From: Iris pallida
Lineage: Eukaryota > Streptophyta > Magnoliopsida > Asparagales > Iridaceae
Direction of reading: 5' to 3'
NCBI GenBank assembly: GCA_029216955.1
Contig: JANAVB010009599.1
Coordinates: 2,293,240 to 2,357,239 of the forward strand
Length of the DNA stretch: 64,000 nucleotides
The position numbers and the translations under genes were made by a program. Positions 1 to 11,259 of the stretch are shown here, piece by piece. The notes under the pieces were generated by a model. The model saw nothing but the letters and a program-made list of their open reading frames with translations. It ran no database searches and had not been told where the DNA came from. The stretch's first letter is position 1, and each line of letters begins with the position of its first letter.

Positions 1-2542
1 GAACTTAATCAAATCATTCTAAGTGTCCATCACACTGTTAGCTCAGGTTACTACCTACACATTCTAATTTCAGTTTCCCTCATGTTTGCTTATTGATATC
101 AACCAATGTATTCATGGGGTTAGGCTATATGCCATAGAGACAAGCAACAGTTGATGTATTAACCTATCTATATATATTCTCAGGTGTCAGAAAATCAATT
201 CCTAATTAGGAAATTACAGGTCTCAGTCCTAATCAGAACTGAGAACAAAACAGTCCAAGGTTGATACCCCTATCCAGGCCAACAACAGGGCAAAATACAA
301 CCTTATCTAGTTGATACATCCAGTCTTAAATCAGGACTCTATCAGTCCTAGCAAAGACTGATATACACCAGACCAACTGTGTAATCAAAACTGTCCAAAT
401 GTGTACTCAATATCATTTCAAATATGAAATCAGTATCAGTCCACATATGAATTCAAGTATAATTTCAAATATGAACTCAATATCATTTCAAATGTGAAAT
501 CAGTATCATTCCACATGTGAATTCAAGTATTATTTCAAATGTGAACATAATATCATTTCAAATGTGAAATCAGTATCAATCCACATGTGAATTCAAGTAT
601 TATAGGAAAGCTAATATCGATACATGTCAACCTCACCTATATATTGAATAGGTTCCTATCACCACTCAGGTAAACTGAGCCCTGTTATATGAATTTTCAT
701 ATCAAATGGTCACTCAAGAATTATTCCTGGTAAGTCTGATTCACTGCAGCATCTCGATCAATGCTGTCAAGCCTAGGAATCATTTCCTGACACCAACAGA
801 CACCTATATAACCTATCTGAACTTGAACTCATTTCCTTCAACAATATCTTCATATCATCATATCATAGTGTATAATATACACAAAACTAATTTAGCTAGA
901 CGTTAGCTGAACCTGAGTTCATCCTAACTTAAATTCTATGATACACATACCATTTCACTCAAAATTCAGGATGCAGACATCAACTATGATGATTAGAAAA
1001 TAGGATTTCACTTAATTAACTAATTGAGCATCTAAATCAAGATATAACAGAATACTTCTTACAGATAAAAATTATATAAAATACACTTGGAAAGCTAACC
1101 ACTGATACATAAGCTTAAATATTGATAGGGTTCAGACATGCTGCAACTATTAGATTATTAAGATACTTGTTAAACTGGAATATACATATAATAAGTCCAA
1201 TTACACACAGTCACATTTAATACTCTTATTCACATTTAAATAGGAATTAAATAATGAGAAGATGAAGATTTACCTGAAAATGAATCCGCTCTCAAGCAAG
1301 CTGCTAAATCAAGGAGTCGGATAGGGTCCTCACGTACCCGTACTGCCGATGCAACCTATGTAACATTTTATCAAACAAAATCGAGCTCAGACCAACAAAA
1401 CTGCCAATTCGAGTTCCCTCTATTTCTTTCGAACTTCGGAAACGAAATCAAGCTCAGATTCTCATGGATCGAAAGTTCGATTCAGAGGAAATAGAGAATT
1501 TGAGAAGATCCAAACACCTCAGAAATGAATCCATACTCGACAATGAAATTTATAGGTCTGCAGGAAGTAAACGAGAATTTGAGATGTTTACTTACGAATT
1601 GGTTATTGGTTTTGAATGTTCGATTCTCTGATCCAGTACACAATTGACCAAAGCACCTGCACGAAATCCGATCATCGAGAGTGATGATAATTCTATTCGT
1701 GAGTCAAAGGATTCGCTTAATCATCAAGAATTCAGGTTGAAGGAGTCAAAACTTACAAATCTGGATCCATTCGATTCGAAGGAGTCGTAGATCTGGTCGA
1801 AAAGATCTCAAAGAGTTGCTAGAACGTATCCGTCGATTTGGCGGCAAATTCCACAATAATCGGATATGGCTCAATCGATTTCGATCAGGAGTTCGTCAAC
1901 TAGAATTACTAAAATGATCAAGCATTCCGAAATTGACAATCCATGATAATTTCTTTCACCTCGGTTGCGGCTGCTAATTCCTGGTCGAACGTTGCTGCAG
2001 ATGAAGTCATCGCTGCCACTGGAGATGGTTGCATCAGTCTTCGAAGCAAGGTGCCTCTGCTGTGATCCTCGCAATCTCGATGAAGAAATTGTCCAGAATT
2101 TTGGGTTATGGATTTGGAAAGATAAAGGAAGGAAGAAGGAAGATTTCTACAGAGGTCGAATTTTCGGAGTAGGGAAGAAGAAGGAATGATCGATTCCTTA
2201 AGTAGACAGTTGGGGAGGGAAAATAGAGGGAGTTAAAATTTGAAATGTTGTTAGAGCACATGGCCAGCTAATTCGGTTGAAAGGAAAATAATTCCTTCTC
2301 CACTGCTAAGCAGGGAATGAAGAATGGCCAAGCCTAACAGAACAAGGATGACTGAGCCTATTCAATATTTTCATAGAGGAAAAGTGGTTTAAAATGGATG
2401 GGTTGATTCATGGGCTGGTTTCAAAAGCCCACAACTAAAATGAGAGAAAGCCCCTAATTAAATTGGGCTGAAAATAATAGCTTAGAAAAATAAAATCAGA
2501 AAATTATTTAAGGAAAAAAAATCTCTGAGAAGTGGAGTTACA
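1..2542. other. Unassigned AT-rich region, no recognisable gene
   Basis: No open frame here looks like a known protein. The minus strand of 1871-2260 is richer in mixed codons and pyrimidine tracts. Reading the minus strand leftwards there is a good plant-type 5' splice site (TTTTCAG|GTAAATC) near 1272. This layout resembles the leader of the long LTRs further right, or the first exon of a minus-strand gene running off the window. Neither reading can be proved from this sequence. 603-1260 is plain AT-rich DNA in which I see nothing. Confidence 0.4.
409..603. repeat. 70-bp tandem repeat, about 2.8 copies
   Basis: Units start at 409, 479 and 549, each opening with AATATCATTTCAAAT and containing GAATTCAAGTAT. 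The spacing is exactly 70 bp and the third copy is cut off near 603. The units differ by a few substitutions (ATATG versus ATGTG). Confidence 0.85.
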
Positions 2543-3213
2543 GTCATGTCCTGACATTTTGCTCATCTCAATATTTAACAGAGTAGGTATAGTATACAAA
2601 CAAATCAATTTAAACGGCAATACAACTACTACGACTTGCTAACTGTAGGTTTCAAGTTACCCTGGAAATATGCAACAAGAGATTCCTCAGTTCTTACAAT
2701 GTACGAGCAAGGCTAATCTATCCAATAATCAATTGCGCCAATCCTGAATTAAACGAGTCCCAGCGGGATGTCCGTCATCAATATGCAGAAAAAAAAATAA
2801 ACATATACCACTCCCTGCCCGTGTGGCAGGTTTGCAGTATCCGTAGGAACCAGCCAGTATGTCGGGGAACTAATTGTCCTAAGATGGCTGCCATGTAAGA
2901 ACTTGAGAATCTATTCTCTCCATACAATAGTTATTTTATTTAACTTAATAGTCCCTATGTTAATTGAAATCTCATGCCATGGATCATGATCATTCTGAAT
3001 GAGTACTTCCGTACAGAGTACGATATGCATAACTCTACAACGATGCCCGTGCGGTTAGATTGTAGGTCTTACATAGCGTAATACAAAAATCAAACCTAGC
3101 CACGGGATAATCATGCCTTAACTGTAAGGTACACATGCTGCTTTTGTAGAAAGAAGTTGAAGTCAGCACGTGTCTATATGCCAATGTTTGGGATCGGCTA
3201 GTCGATTGCAATG
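2543..3213 (-). mobile_element. LTR-B/D fragment interrupted by long LTR A
   Basis: 2555-3113 is closely similar to 34085-34646. 3111-3213 matches 61936-62040, which is the continuation of the same LTR on the far side of another insertion. The piece ends at CAATG, directly followed by the TGTCACGACCC terminus of long LTR A. The uninterrupted order is seen by comparison with 61936-62060, where the sequence carries on past GCAATG. The element sense is minus, inferred from the terminal sequence at 63252. Confidence 0.75.
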
Positions 3214-3583
3214 TGTCACGACCCGCACCCAGTGTAGGGGCACGAGTAGTGGGTACGTCCAGCCTATGCCGTAGTGTCGGCGGTAGAACGCTATCCTAGG
3301 TCATATACATCTAACAATTATAAGGTACTTGTACAGTATATACACTCCAAATAGAGGACAATACAGAAATGTACAGCTCAATCACAACTAAGGTAGAAGT
3401 ACGATAAGATAGATAGATAGATAATAAAAATCACCCAATAAAATACAACAGGAGAAGAATTCTAAGTATCTAAGATAACATCTCCACAAAAATCCAGAAT
3501 AACAACAAGATTCCAAATATAAACATAAATGTATCCAAATGAGACAAGACATCAAAATAAGATAGAAGTCTAAGCTAACTAGC

Positions 3584-3757
3584 CTAAACTATAGGGGTGA
3601 CATCCTCTACTGCTGATGGATCCTGCTGAAGGTCCAAATCGCAGGGGTCATCTGTGGCAGCTCCATAATAGGTAGGACAAAGGTCCTCGTCATCCTCTGT
3701 AATATTTTTAACAGGTCTAGTCAGGACAGGAACGAGCACAAAATCTCAACAGTTCAT
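3584..3757 (-). pseudogene. Copy of the LTR-A small ORF, broken by an early stop
   Basis: The ATG (3757-3755) is followed after three codons by TGA. After that the frame stays open to a TAG at 3586-3584 and reads VLVPVLTRPVKNITEDD, then CPTYYGAA. The sister copy at 26986-27159 has the same defect and almost the same peptide. Intact versions are at 12339-12506, 38363-38518, 45113-45268 and 57251-57406. No known function. Confidence 0.55.
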
Positions 3758-4486
3758 ATCAAGACAGGAATATAAAGCATGTAATAGAGTAAAATACATA
3801 AAACGCTGAAAGAAAGTACATGTAGTAAAGAAGAGATAACTGTAATATAAATAGCTGCTATAAGTAGAGAACTATCAGTGACTAGTGATGTAGAGTACAA
3901 GATAGATATGTGAACGGCTTGAATTTGCACATAATTACACTAATGAGTTTGTATAATGATTACACTACTTTGGAATTGTTCACATGACTGCTTATACTCC
4001 TCCGTACTCCAATCAATACACAAGGATCCAGATAAGTTATGTTATTGTACAATATTTCACATGAGGGCCCATAAGTGGGTACACATAAAGTTATACATGA
4101 GGGCTCTATGAACATGAGAGTACATGAATCACAAGAGTATACATGAATAGTAAAAGCACAGGAGTACATGATGAAAGTGAAACGCACATGATATGATGTA
4201 CCCGATGCTCCCGAGGAGGATAAGATCTCAAAGTAAGGATCCATATAGTACCAATCCGTGTTAACAACGTAACAGCATCAAGTAAAGTAATCTAGAGCAA
4301 GAATATAAATCCTAACAAGTATGAAATGATCAGAGAATGTACTCGCCTGATATCCTATGTATCTGGTAAGTGTAGATGTCTAGACAGAGTAGATGAGTCC
4401 TATTTAGAACAACACAGGTCACAACATATCCAAAATGGTAATATTGAACTTTACAATGCATTCTATATAATTTCTAGGTCATTCTA

Positions 4487-4760
4487 GACTAAAGTCAACT
4501 CTTGGTCAACTCTGGTCAACTATACAGTCAAACTAGGTCAACTATAGTCAACTATGGTCAAACTATCTAGGGTTTGGTCAACAAAAGTCAACTAGTCTAG
4601 GTTAGTCAATTCTAGGTCATTCTGGGTCAGAGTCAACTCTTGGTCAACTATGGTCAACTCTAGTCAAATTAGCCTATTAGGTTCAATACCAAGTCATTTT
4701 AGGTCTAGGGCTAGTCAACTGAAGTCCACAAGTTCAAATAGCCTATTGGTCAACTATACT
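4487..4760 (-). promoter_or_regulatory. Dense cluster of TTGAC (W-box core) motifs in LTR A
   Basis: About 16 copies of (A/G)GTCAA, which read as TTGAC(C/T) on the sense strand, lie in roughly 270 bp. Shorter versions of the cluster sit at the same place in the other LTR-A copies: 11430-11560 (plus strand), 26150-26250, 35890-35960, 39355-39425, 46100-46175 and 58240-58310. TTGACC/T is the known WRKY-factor target core. Whether it acts here is inference, because the cluster lies downstream of the predicted TATA box. Confidence 0.5.
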
Positions 4761-5689
4761 CTAGGCCTATATCCAATATAGGTACAATACATACAAATAC
4801 ATACATTATACCTTACATTCATTATCTAGATACTTCATACATTCATACATATTTATTAATGTATTATATTACTATATACATACATGTATCCAAGCATGCA
4901 TATCTTGCATACCTTGTATTATATATACATAACATATATGCATACATACATTCATACACTTACATTCATGCATCCATACACTACAATGCATACATATATA
5001 CATTACAATATATTTACATATATACATTACAAATATGGATAGATTATATCCATAGATACATTACCTATATAGACCACATGTATACATACATATAGAAAAG
5101 GAAAAAATGAAAGGGGGAGGGGACTATATGAGAGTGTGTGTGTGTATCTCAGTCAAATATGTGTGTGTTAAGGGTGTGATAATGAAAAGAGTGATAGGGT
5201 ATATTGTGTGAGTGTGACAGTAAAGAGTGGAAGGGGGTAGCTGTGAAGGTTGAACATGAGTGAATGAGTGAGAGAGAGGGACTGTGGCATGTGAGAGTGA
5301 AAATAGTGTTCTCAGATTTTCTCTTAATTCAAAAACTCATATTATACATTATTCATTCACAGGTAAATCATAACAATTGTAGGTTACACATATGAGGTTC
5401 TCAGGTTTACTATATAGTGAACCTAAAGTTTAAAATAGCAGATATCATTCAAGTCAACTCAGGTTAAACCCTGTTTCAAATTGAAACCTAAAACTCAGTT
5501 CTATCATATAAGTAAAGTTTCTGTTTAAAACACATTTCAGTTTCAATTAAACCTCAGTCCTATATTTCAAAGAACAGTTAACATATAATCATCAAACAAA
5601 ACTCAAACTTAGGTTTCATATAAAATAACAGAAATGACAAACCCTATCCCAAATTCTCAGTTTTGAAACATAAATCATGTGAAACCCAA

Positions 5690-6215
5690 AATCACACGTG
5701 CACAGGTGTCTAACATGCTTGTGTCAACCCTAGGAACGTGTCCACGTGTCCAGAGACTGGACATGAAGTGTCCAAACTAAATTCAATACAGTTTCAGAAA
5801 ACTGTACGCACACAGGCTCGTGCAGCCATGTCGAGTCCTCGTGGACAAGACACAGACCACGTGGAGCCACATGCTCATGTCTAGAGTGAGTCTAGGTGTA
5901 CGGCAACACATTCGAGTCCCTGACACGAGTACACGTTGTGTCTGCACGCGACACGAAGGCCGTGTCAGAAGCCACTGTTCACGTGGGAGCAGACAGTGTA
6001 AGTTCAGTACAGGCTCGTTTTCGTGTTCGATAAGACACGAGGTATCGTGAAACTCGACGGGTGGCCTGACAGTGTCTGCCCCCACCTCTGTGCCAAGTGG
6101 CACGTGTCCACGTGGCCTACACAGGAAAAACATTGGGCTCGGGTAGCAGGGCACTCAGCGTGGTCTCGTGCAGTCGGTTCGTATCCATTTTGGACACGGA
6201 CACGACACGAACTCT
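5690..6215. repeat. GACACG/CACGTG-rich island in LTR A
   Basis: This GC-rich stretch inside AT-rich DNA has many short copies of ACACG, GACACG and the palindrome CACGTG (for example CACGTGTCCACGTGGCC near 6100). Equivalent islands lie at 37120-37620, 40975-41460, 53120-53625 and 59880-60375 in the other LTR-A copies. Long open frames here come from the lack of TA-rich stops, not from a gene. Confidence 0.65.
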
Positions 6216-6460
6216 AACACAGAGTTAGTGTTGTGTGTTCCTTATCGATAGGGCTATCAAAACATATAATTAGTTTCAAAATTTACAAGCAAACAGTGCA
6301 CTTGGGCATTTCATCAAACACCTATGTACACACTGATACGTGTCCGATACGGATACCAAATCAATACAAATTCTCACCAAACTCATTCTACAGCTATGGG
6401 ACACCTAGATGGATACATCTATGGAAAGAAATCAGGATTTAGAGGTAATTTGAAAGGATT

Positions 6461-6463
6461 ACC
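6461..6463 (-). other. Splice-donor-like site in LTR A copy 1
   Basis: On the minus strand the sequence reads CTCAATAG|GTAATCC. It lies about 230 nt downstream of the TATA box and at the same place as the donor-like sites of the other LTR-A copies. Confidence 0.4.
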
Positions 6464-6691
6464 TATTGAGAGTCAATCTCAATAAAAAAGCCCCAAATTG
6501 TGAAGTCTCCTTCCTCAAGCAATGTCCAAATGAGCTCCCCTCCTTACAAGCTAGCCTCCTTCAACCTCTATTCCAGATTTAGAACCAATTGTAAAAAATT
6601 AGGATTAATTTGGTGGAAAAATGGGGAGATTTGATAATTTAGGGAAGAACTATTAGGGTTTCTAAATGAGGCAAGTGAGTGTTAAACGGCC

Positions 6692-6698
6692 TTATATA
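6692..6698 (-). promoter_or_regulatory. TATA box of LTR A copy 1
   Basis: CCTATATAAGG on the minus strand, at the position equivalent to TATAAATA in the other long LTRs (41974, 54131, 60885) and TATTTAAA at 61575. Confidence 0.6.
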
Positions 6699-6919
6699 GG
6701 GGTGTTGGGGTCTCCATATGGCTGCCATAGCATGGTTAGGATTTCGGCATGGAGAAAGGCTATGGGCTCTCTAGCAATCAATTCTAAGTCTCAACTTGCA
6801 AATTTTAGGCTAAAGCTAATAAAATATCTAACTTACAAATATCTAGATATTCTCTAACTTAGTTATTAAGTCTCTAACATTCTAACTAAACCTCCATGAA
6901 CATCACTAACATCTAGGTT

Positions 6920-7020
6920 AGGTCAAAGCTAGGTTAGTCTCTAATAAAAAGATTAGCAAAAGGTTGTCTTGATTCCTCAAAGCTAGGTTAGTCTCTAACA
7001 AATTTTAGCAAAAGATTGTC
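6920..7020. repeat. Short tandem duplication at the broken end of LTR A
   Basis: AAAGCTAGGTTAGTCTCTAA followed by an AGCAAAAG(G/A)TTGTCTT tail occurs twice in a row (from about 6916 and 6978). It lies at the junction between LTR A and family-B sequence and looks like a scar of the rearrangement that removed the LTR end. Confidence 0.55.
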
Positions 7021-7054
7021 TTAATTACAGTCAAGTAGAACACTTACTAAACCT

Positions 7055-7206
7055 CCTTGTCCATTTTGGACCGAAGAGAGAAGGTACTCAAGAACCAAAC
7101 AATTAGCCTTGTCCGTGTTGCTTGGGGTCATCACTCCTTAGGAGAGTCAAAGTTGGAACATGAAGATGATATCCGATCACGGTATCCGCACCTATTTGAC
7201 TCATAA
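7055..7206 (+). pseudogene. Family-B pol 3' end (after integrase), fragment
   Basis: The plus strand reads ILDRREKVLKNQTISLVRVA, then WGHHSLGES, and ends RYPHLFDS followed by TAA at 7204-7206. This is the usual tail of chromovirus-type Ty3/gypsy polyproteins, where a (T)WE motif precedes RYPHLF. Here TWE has become KLE. It is the plus-strand arm of an inverted repeat whose other arm is 8783-9540. Only the tail of pol is present. Confidence 0.75.
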
Positions 7207-7442
7207 GGTATATTTTTTTCCGTGTACCTTGATTGTCTTGATTCCTCATGCTTATCACCCTATGGTTAGAAATTGCTTGATGTCGTAGATTGATAAATAT
7301 AGATATATTACTTGCTAATGATATTGTAAGATGATTGCTTGCTTGCTAGAATTGCTTGTAGTTGGATTAGTCTAGCCCTGATGTTTCTAGCCTGCTTGGA
7401 TTTAAAATTCTGAGGACGGAATTTTTCTAAGGAGGGTAGAGA
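7207..7442 (+). other. Family-B 3' untranslated region and polypurine tract
   Basis: Untranslated sequence ends in GGACGGAATTTTTCTAAGG and AGGGTAGAGA, immediately before the LTR start TGTCACTCCCC. The purine-rich AAGGAGGGTAGA is the likely primer for plus-strand synthesis. The same block precedes the LTRs of family A (8510-8545). Confidence 0.7.
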
Positions 7443-7816
7443 TGTCACTCCCCATTCCCAGGATACGTATTTTTAATACATGTTCTACTTGACTGTAATT
7501 ATTTAGTATTTATCATACATTTATTCTGTATTTAATTCCCTTAATTACATGCTAATTATTTATCTGTATTTTATTTTCTGCTTTTGCTTAGGTCTTGGTT
7601 TATTTTGGTTCATATTGAACCAACTTGGTTTGGCTTGGTTCATCATGATAAGGGGTGGATGGCCTAGATTGTATGGGAAAGGAATGGGTAGTGGAGATCA
7701 AACTTGACTTGATATTTATACACCATTTCTTTTCTTTCTCCTCACAACTCTTATTTTATTTCCTCCACCAAAGAACCAGACACCATTGCAGACTCCATTG
7801 ACTCAGGCATCAATGT
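7443..7816 (+). mobile_element. LTR-B sense 5' part, plus strand
   Basis: It opens TGTCACTCCCCATTCC right after the polypurine tract. A TATA-like TATTTATA lies near 7724. It is cut near 7812, where family-A internal sequence begins, so only the first 370 bp of the LTR are present. Confidence 0.7.
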
Positions 7817-8545
7817 AGGGAGTGTCCCAAGAACCAGACACCATTGACTCGAGCAACAGCAGGAGCTAGGGCTCCGACAGGACAACAGAGGGGACTACCA
7901 TTGCAGACTCAGCAGCAGAGGTTTGTCCAGCATCAGCAGCAGGCCAGAGGAGGAGGCCAACAGGGGCAAGCTTTCACCATGACAGTTGAGGATGCATAGG
8001 CAGTAAGAGAGATACTTACAAATTTTGTTCTTCTCGATTCCATTCCCACTTTTGCCTTACAATAACTATCTTAAAATTCAATTCTGACAGTTTTGTCTAC
8101 CTCCTTGTTGGTCGATAAATTTGATTCTTAGTATTCTGTGTTGATTTGATTTTGATTTTTCCAATATAAGTTGTATGGGCTAGGTCGCCTTAGTTATGGA
8201 ATTTAGAATTTTCTACAGTCATATTAGCTAGCATAGTGATGACATATAGTTAAATTTTGGACATATTTCTCGGGTGTAGAAATTTAAGGTTTTTGCGGCC
8301 AAGCATGCGATAATGCAAAAATTTTAAATACCATGATTCTAGAGGTATGTACCTTAGTTGGGGACTCTATGATTATCGTAGCCTTGCTTACTAGTATGAC
8401 GAAGATTCTGAGTCTCATGATTTTGGACAGACTCATATGCTTATAGGATTGTATGATTAGAGAGTTTGATTGATTGGGGGTTTGACCTAGAAAGAGTACG
8501 ACCATATTAATTTCGAGGACGAAATTCTTCTAAGGAGGGTAGACT
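7817..8545 (+). mobile_element. Family-A internal region, 3' part (gag tail, UTR, polypurine tract)
   Basis: The plus strand carries a Gln-rich gag tail (CAGCAGCAG runs near 7900-7950) and then MTVEDA followed by a stop at about 7999. A non-coding 3' region follows, then TTTCGAGGACGAAATTCTTC and AAGGAGGGTAGACT just before TGTAACACCC. No protease, RT or integrase lies between gag and the polypurine tract, as in the other A copies. Confidence 0.7.
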
Positions 8546-8782
8546 TGTAACACCCACTTTTCTAAATGAGGGTAATTTTGAACTTTTGTAATTTTAGTCT
8601 TTTAATAATGAGATTTAAATCATGTTATGATTTTTGGTAATTTTTAATTCTTTTAAAACTATTTTAATTGGTGATTTATGATTTTGGTGTTTTGCTAGTG
8701 AAACCCTAGATACTACTTGACCTAGAGACAAGCCATGACCATAGAAACCTAAGCATGTGATTAGGGTGATTTATTTCTACAC

Positions 8783-9152
8783 TGATGCCTGAGTCAATGG
8801 AGTCTGCAATGATGTCTGGTTCTTTGGTGGAGGAAATAAAATGAGAGTTGTGAGGAGAGAGAAAAGAAATGGTGTATAAATATCAAGTCAAGTTTGATCT
8901 CCACTACCCATTCCTTTCCCATACAATCTAGGCCATCCACCCCTTATCATGATGAACCAAGCCAAACCAAGTTGGTTCAACATGAACCAAAATAAACCAA
9001 GACCTAAGCAAAAGCAGAAAATAAAATACAGAAAAATAATTAGCATGTAATTGAGGAAATTAAATACAGAATAAATACATGATAAATACTAAATAATTAC
9101 AGTCAAGTAGAACATGTATTAAAAATACGTATCCCGGGAATGGGGAGTGACA
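8783..9152 (-). mobile_element. LTR-B sense 5' part, minus strand
   Basis: It ends ...GGGGAGTGACA at 9152 followed by the complement of the polypurine tract, and is the mirror of 7443-7812. It is truncated at 8783. Confidence 0.75.
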
Positions 9153-9388
9153 TCTCTACCCTCCTTAGAAAAATTCTATCCTCAGAATTTTAAATCCAAG
9201 CAGGCTAGAAACATCAGGGCTAGACTAATCCAACTACAAGCAATTCTAGCAAGCAAGCAATCATCTTACAATATCAATAGCAAGTAATATATCTATATTT
9301 ATCAGTCTACGACATCAAGCAATTTCTAACCATAGGGTGATAAGCATGAGGAATCAAGACAATCAAGGTACACGGAAAGAAATATACC

Positions 9389-10048
9389 TTATGAGTCAAA
9401 TAGGTGCGGATACCGTGATCGGATATCATCCTCATGTTCCCACGTTGACTCTCCTAAGGAGTGATGACCCCAAGCAACACGGACAAGGCTAATTGTTTGG
9501 TTCTTGAGTACCTTCTCCCTTCGGTCCAAAATGGACAAGGACTATTCCTCGTAAGACAGGTTGGTACCAACAACCAGCTCAGAATGATGGAGGATATGGC
9601 TTGGGTCCGAAACATACCTACGCAACAGAGATACATAAAACACATCATGAACCTCTCGTAATGAAGGTGGAAGGGACAAACGATAAGCAACATCGCCTAC
9701 CCTATCGAGGATAACAAATGGGCCCACGTATCACGGACTCAACTTCCCGCGAACACCAAATCTAATGATCCCACGAGTAGGCGAGATCCGCAAGAACACT
9801 TGGTCCCCAACAAAAAATTCTAACGGCCTACGATGCTGGTCTGCCCAATGACGATGCTGATCTTGTGCACCTCGAAGTCGCTCTCTAATCCCCTTAACCA
9901 CTTCAACCGTCTGAACAATCATCTCTATGCCTAACATCTTCCTCTCCCCGATATCATCCCATGCTAGTGGTGACCTGCACTTCTTACTGTATAGTGCTTC
10001 GAATGGCGCCATCTGGATACTGGCTTGATAACTATAGTGCGATTTCGG
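9389..10048 (-). pseudogene. Family-B integrase C-terminal region and pol 3' end
   Basis: One minus-strand frame runs from SYQASIQMAPFEALY (the conserved end of the Ty3/gypsy integrase core) through KKCRSPLAWDD, a GDQVFLRISP stretch, [32 protein letters not shown] and RREKVLKNQTISLVRV to TWEHEDDIRSRYPHLF, ending at TAA (9391-9389). Two in-frame stops (TGA after GKLSP, TAG after YEE) show it is dead. Upstream of 10048 the similarity stops, so the catalytic core is absent. Together with the adjacent LTR end it forms one fragment lodged in long LTR A. Confidence 0.85.
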
Positions 10049-11204
10049 GAGCTTCCGGATACGAAAATGCGATCCGTGTAAAGTTTCGGAAAGCTAACAC
10101 AAAGGACTACAACATACTTTAATCCTAGAATTTAGTGAATGCCTAATTGGTACAGTATTGGTTTTAAGTAGAAGAGTGACTATACGATATATGCATTTTG
10201 TGTAACCTATGAGCCTATGTAGTATGGATATTAAATGAATATAGAGTATGTAATGCATGATATGTTAGATGAATGAAATTATATATATGATACATATTCT
10301 CTTTACATTAATGTATATATATGGTTGAATACAAGCATGTAGGAATGCAATTAATATAATGCATATAAGTAATGCATGAATGAAAAAATGATATACAATG
10401 TATGCATGAAGATATATATGTAATGATAGATATGAATGCATAATGTATAAATATTGTAATACAATATATAATGATAACATGTATGGTAAAGTAGAGTATA
10501 TGATGCAAGCATGAATGAATGGAGGAAATACATGTATATAGGTAATATAGAATGTAATATATGAATGCAAGCATACAAGATAATGTATTGTATCCATATA
10601 TGATGTATTCAACTTATAATATAATATATGAAAGGAATGAATGATAATATATAACATGATATGTAAGGTAATGCAAGGTATGAAATATATGATGTGTGCA
10701 TGTTTGTATGTCTCTATGTTAATGTATGAAATGATATGAATATACAATATATGCATATATATAAAACATGTAGGTAATGCATAGATGCATGAATGAAATA
10801 AATGTTTGCAATATGTTAATATAAATACAAGTATCTAATATGCATGAATGTAAGTATAATATAATACAAGTATACATGTATGTATCATGTAAATGTAATA
10901 TACATGATATGTATGTATGCATGTATACAAGGTAAGTACGTATGTATGTATTTCTATAAACTGAGTTAACCTATAACCTTTTACACACATGCATTCATAC
11001 ACCATTTGACATCATCTATCCCATGTCACATACACCTACCTATCACTAAATTTTAGAACATTAACACATATCCTTTCACATACATGCCAAACACACACAT
11101 ACTCACTTACTCTTTTACCTCTCTTTCTCTCTCTATATATATGTATGTGCCTATATATATAGCTTTCCTATATATATCTACGTATATGAATATGTGAATA
11201 GTGA

Positions 11205-11207
<3 letters not shown>

Positions 11208-11257
<50 letters not shown>
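11208..11257. repeat. (TA)25 microsatellite
   Basis: An unbroken TA run within the TACATA-rich stretch of long LTR A. Similar runs occur at 36231-36316 and 47962-48020. Confidence 0.95.

Positions 11258-11259
<2 letters not shown>

Larger units (their letters stand above)
3214..7018 (-). mobile_element. Long LTR of family A, copy 1, truncated at its sense 5' end
   Basis: It starts with TGTCACGACCCGCACCC, the reverse complement of the family's LTR 3' terminus. In order it contains the small ORF region (3584-3757), a GTCAA-rich cluster (4487-4760), a TACATA-rich and then GT-rich stretch, a GACACG/CACGTG island (5690-6215), a splice-donor-like site (6461) and a TATA box (6692). The TGTAACACCC end is missing: family-A similarity stops near 7018, where family-B sequence begins. 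It belongs to the same subfamily as the fragment at 26118-27529. Confidence 0.8.
7055..9540. repeat. Inverted repeat with two 758-bp arms (7055-7812 and 8783-9540)
   Basis: The left arm (pol end plus LTR-B start) reads on the plus strand and the right arm is its near-exact reverse complement. Outer ends: CCTTGTCCATTTTGGACC versus GGTCCAAAATGGACAAGG. Inner ends: CATTGACTCAGGCATCA versus TGATGCCTGAGTCAATG. Both arms measure 758 bp. The 970-bp spacer holds the 3' part of a family-A internal region and the first 230 bp of an A LTR. Confidence 0.85.

Noticed and set aside
1965..2189. 74-codon plus-strand frame near the left edge
   Set aside because: No similarity recognised, no promoter or splice context on that strand, and the opposite strand has the better leader-like signals.
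10265..10922. Several overlapping 67-163-codon minus-strand frames rich in Tyr, Ile and His
   Set aside because: They are translations of TACATA/ATATGA-rich low-complexity LTR sequence. The same happens at 39583-40071, 46326-46863 and 58407-59005 on the other strand. No conserved start or domain.
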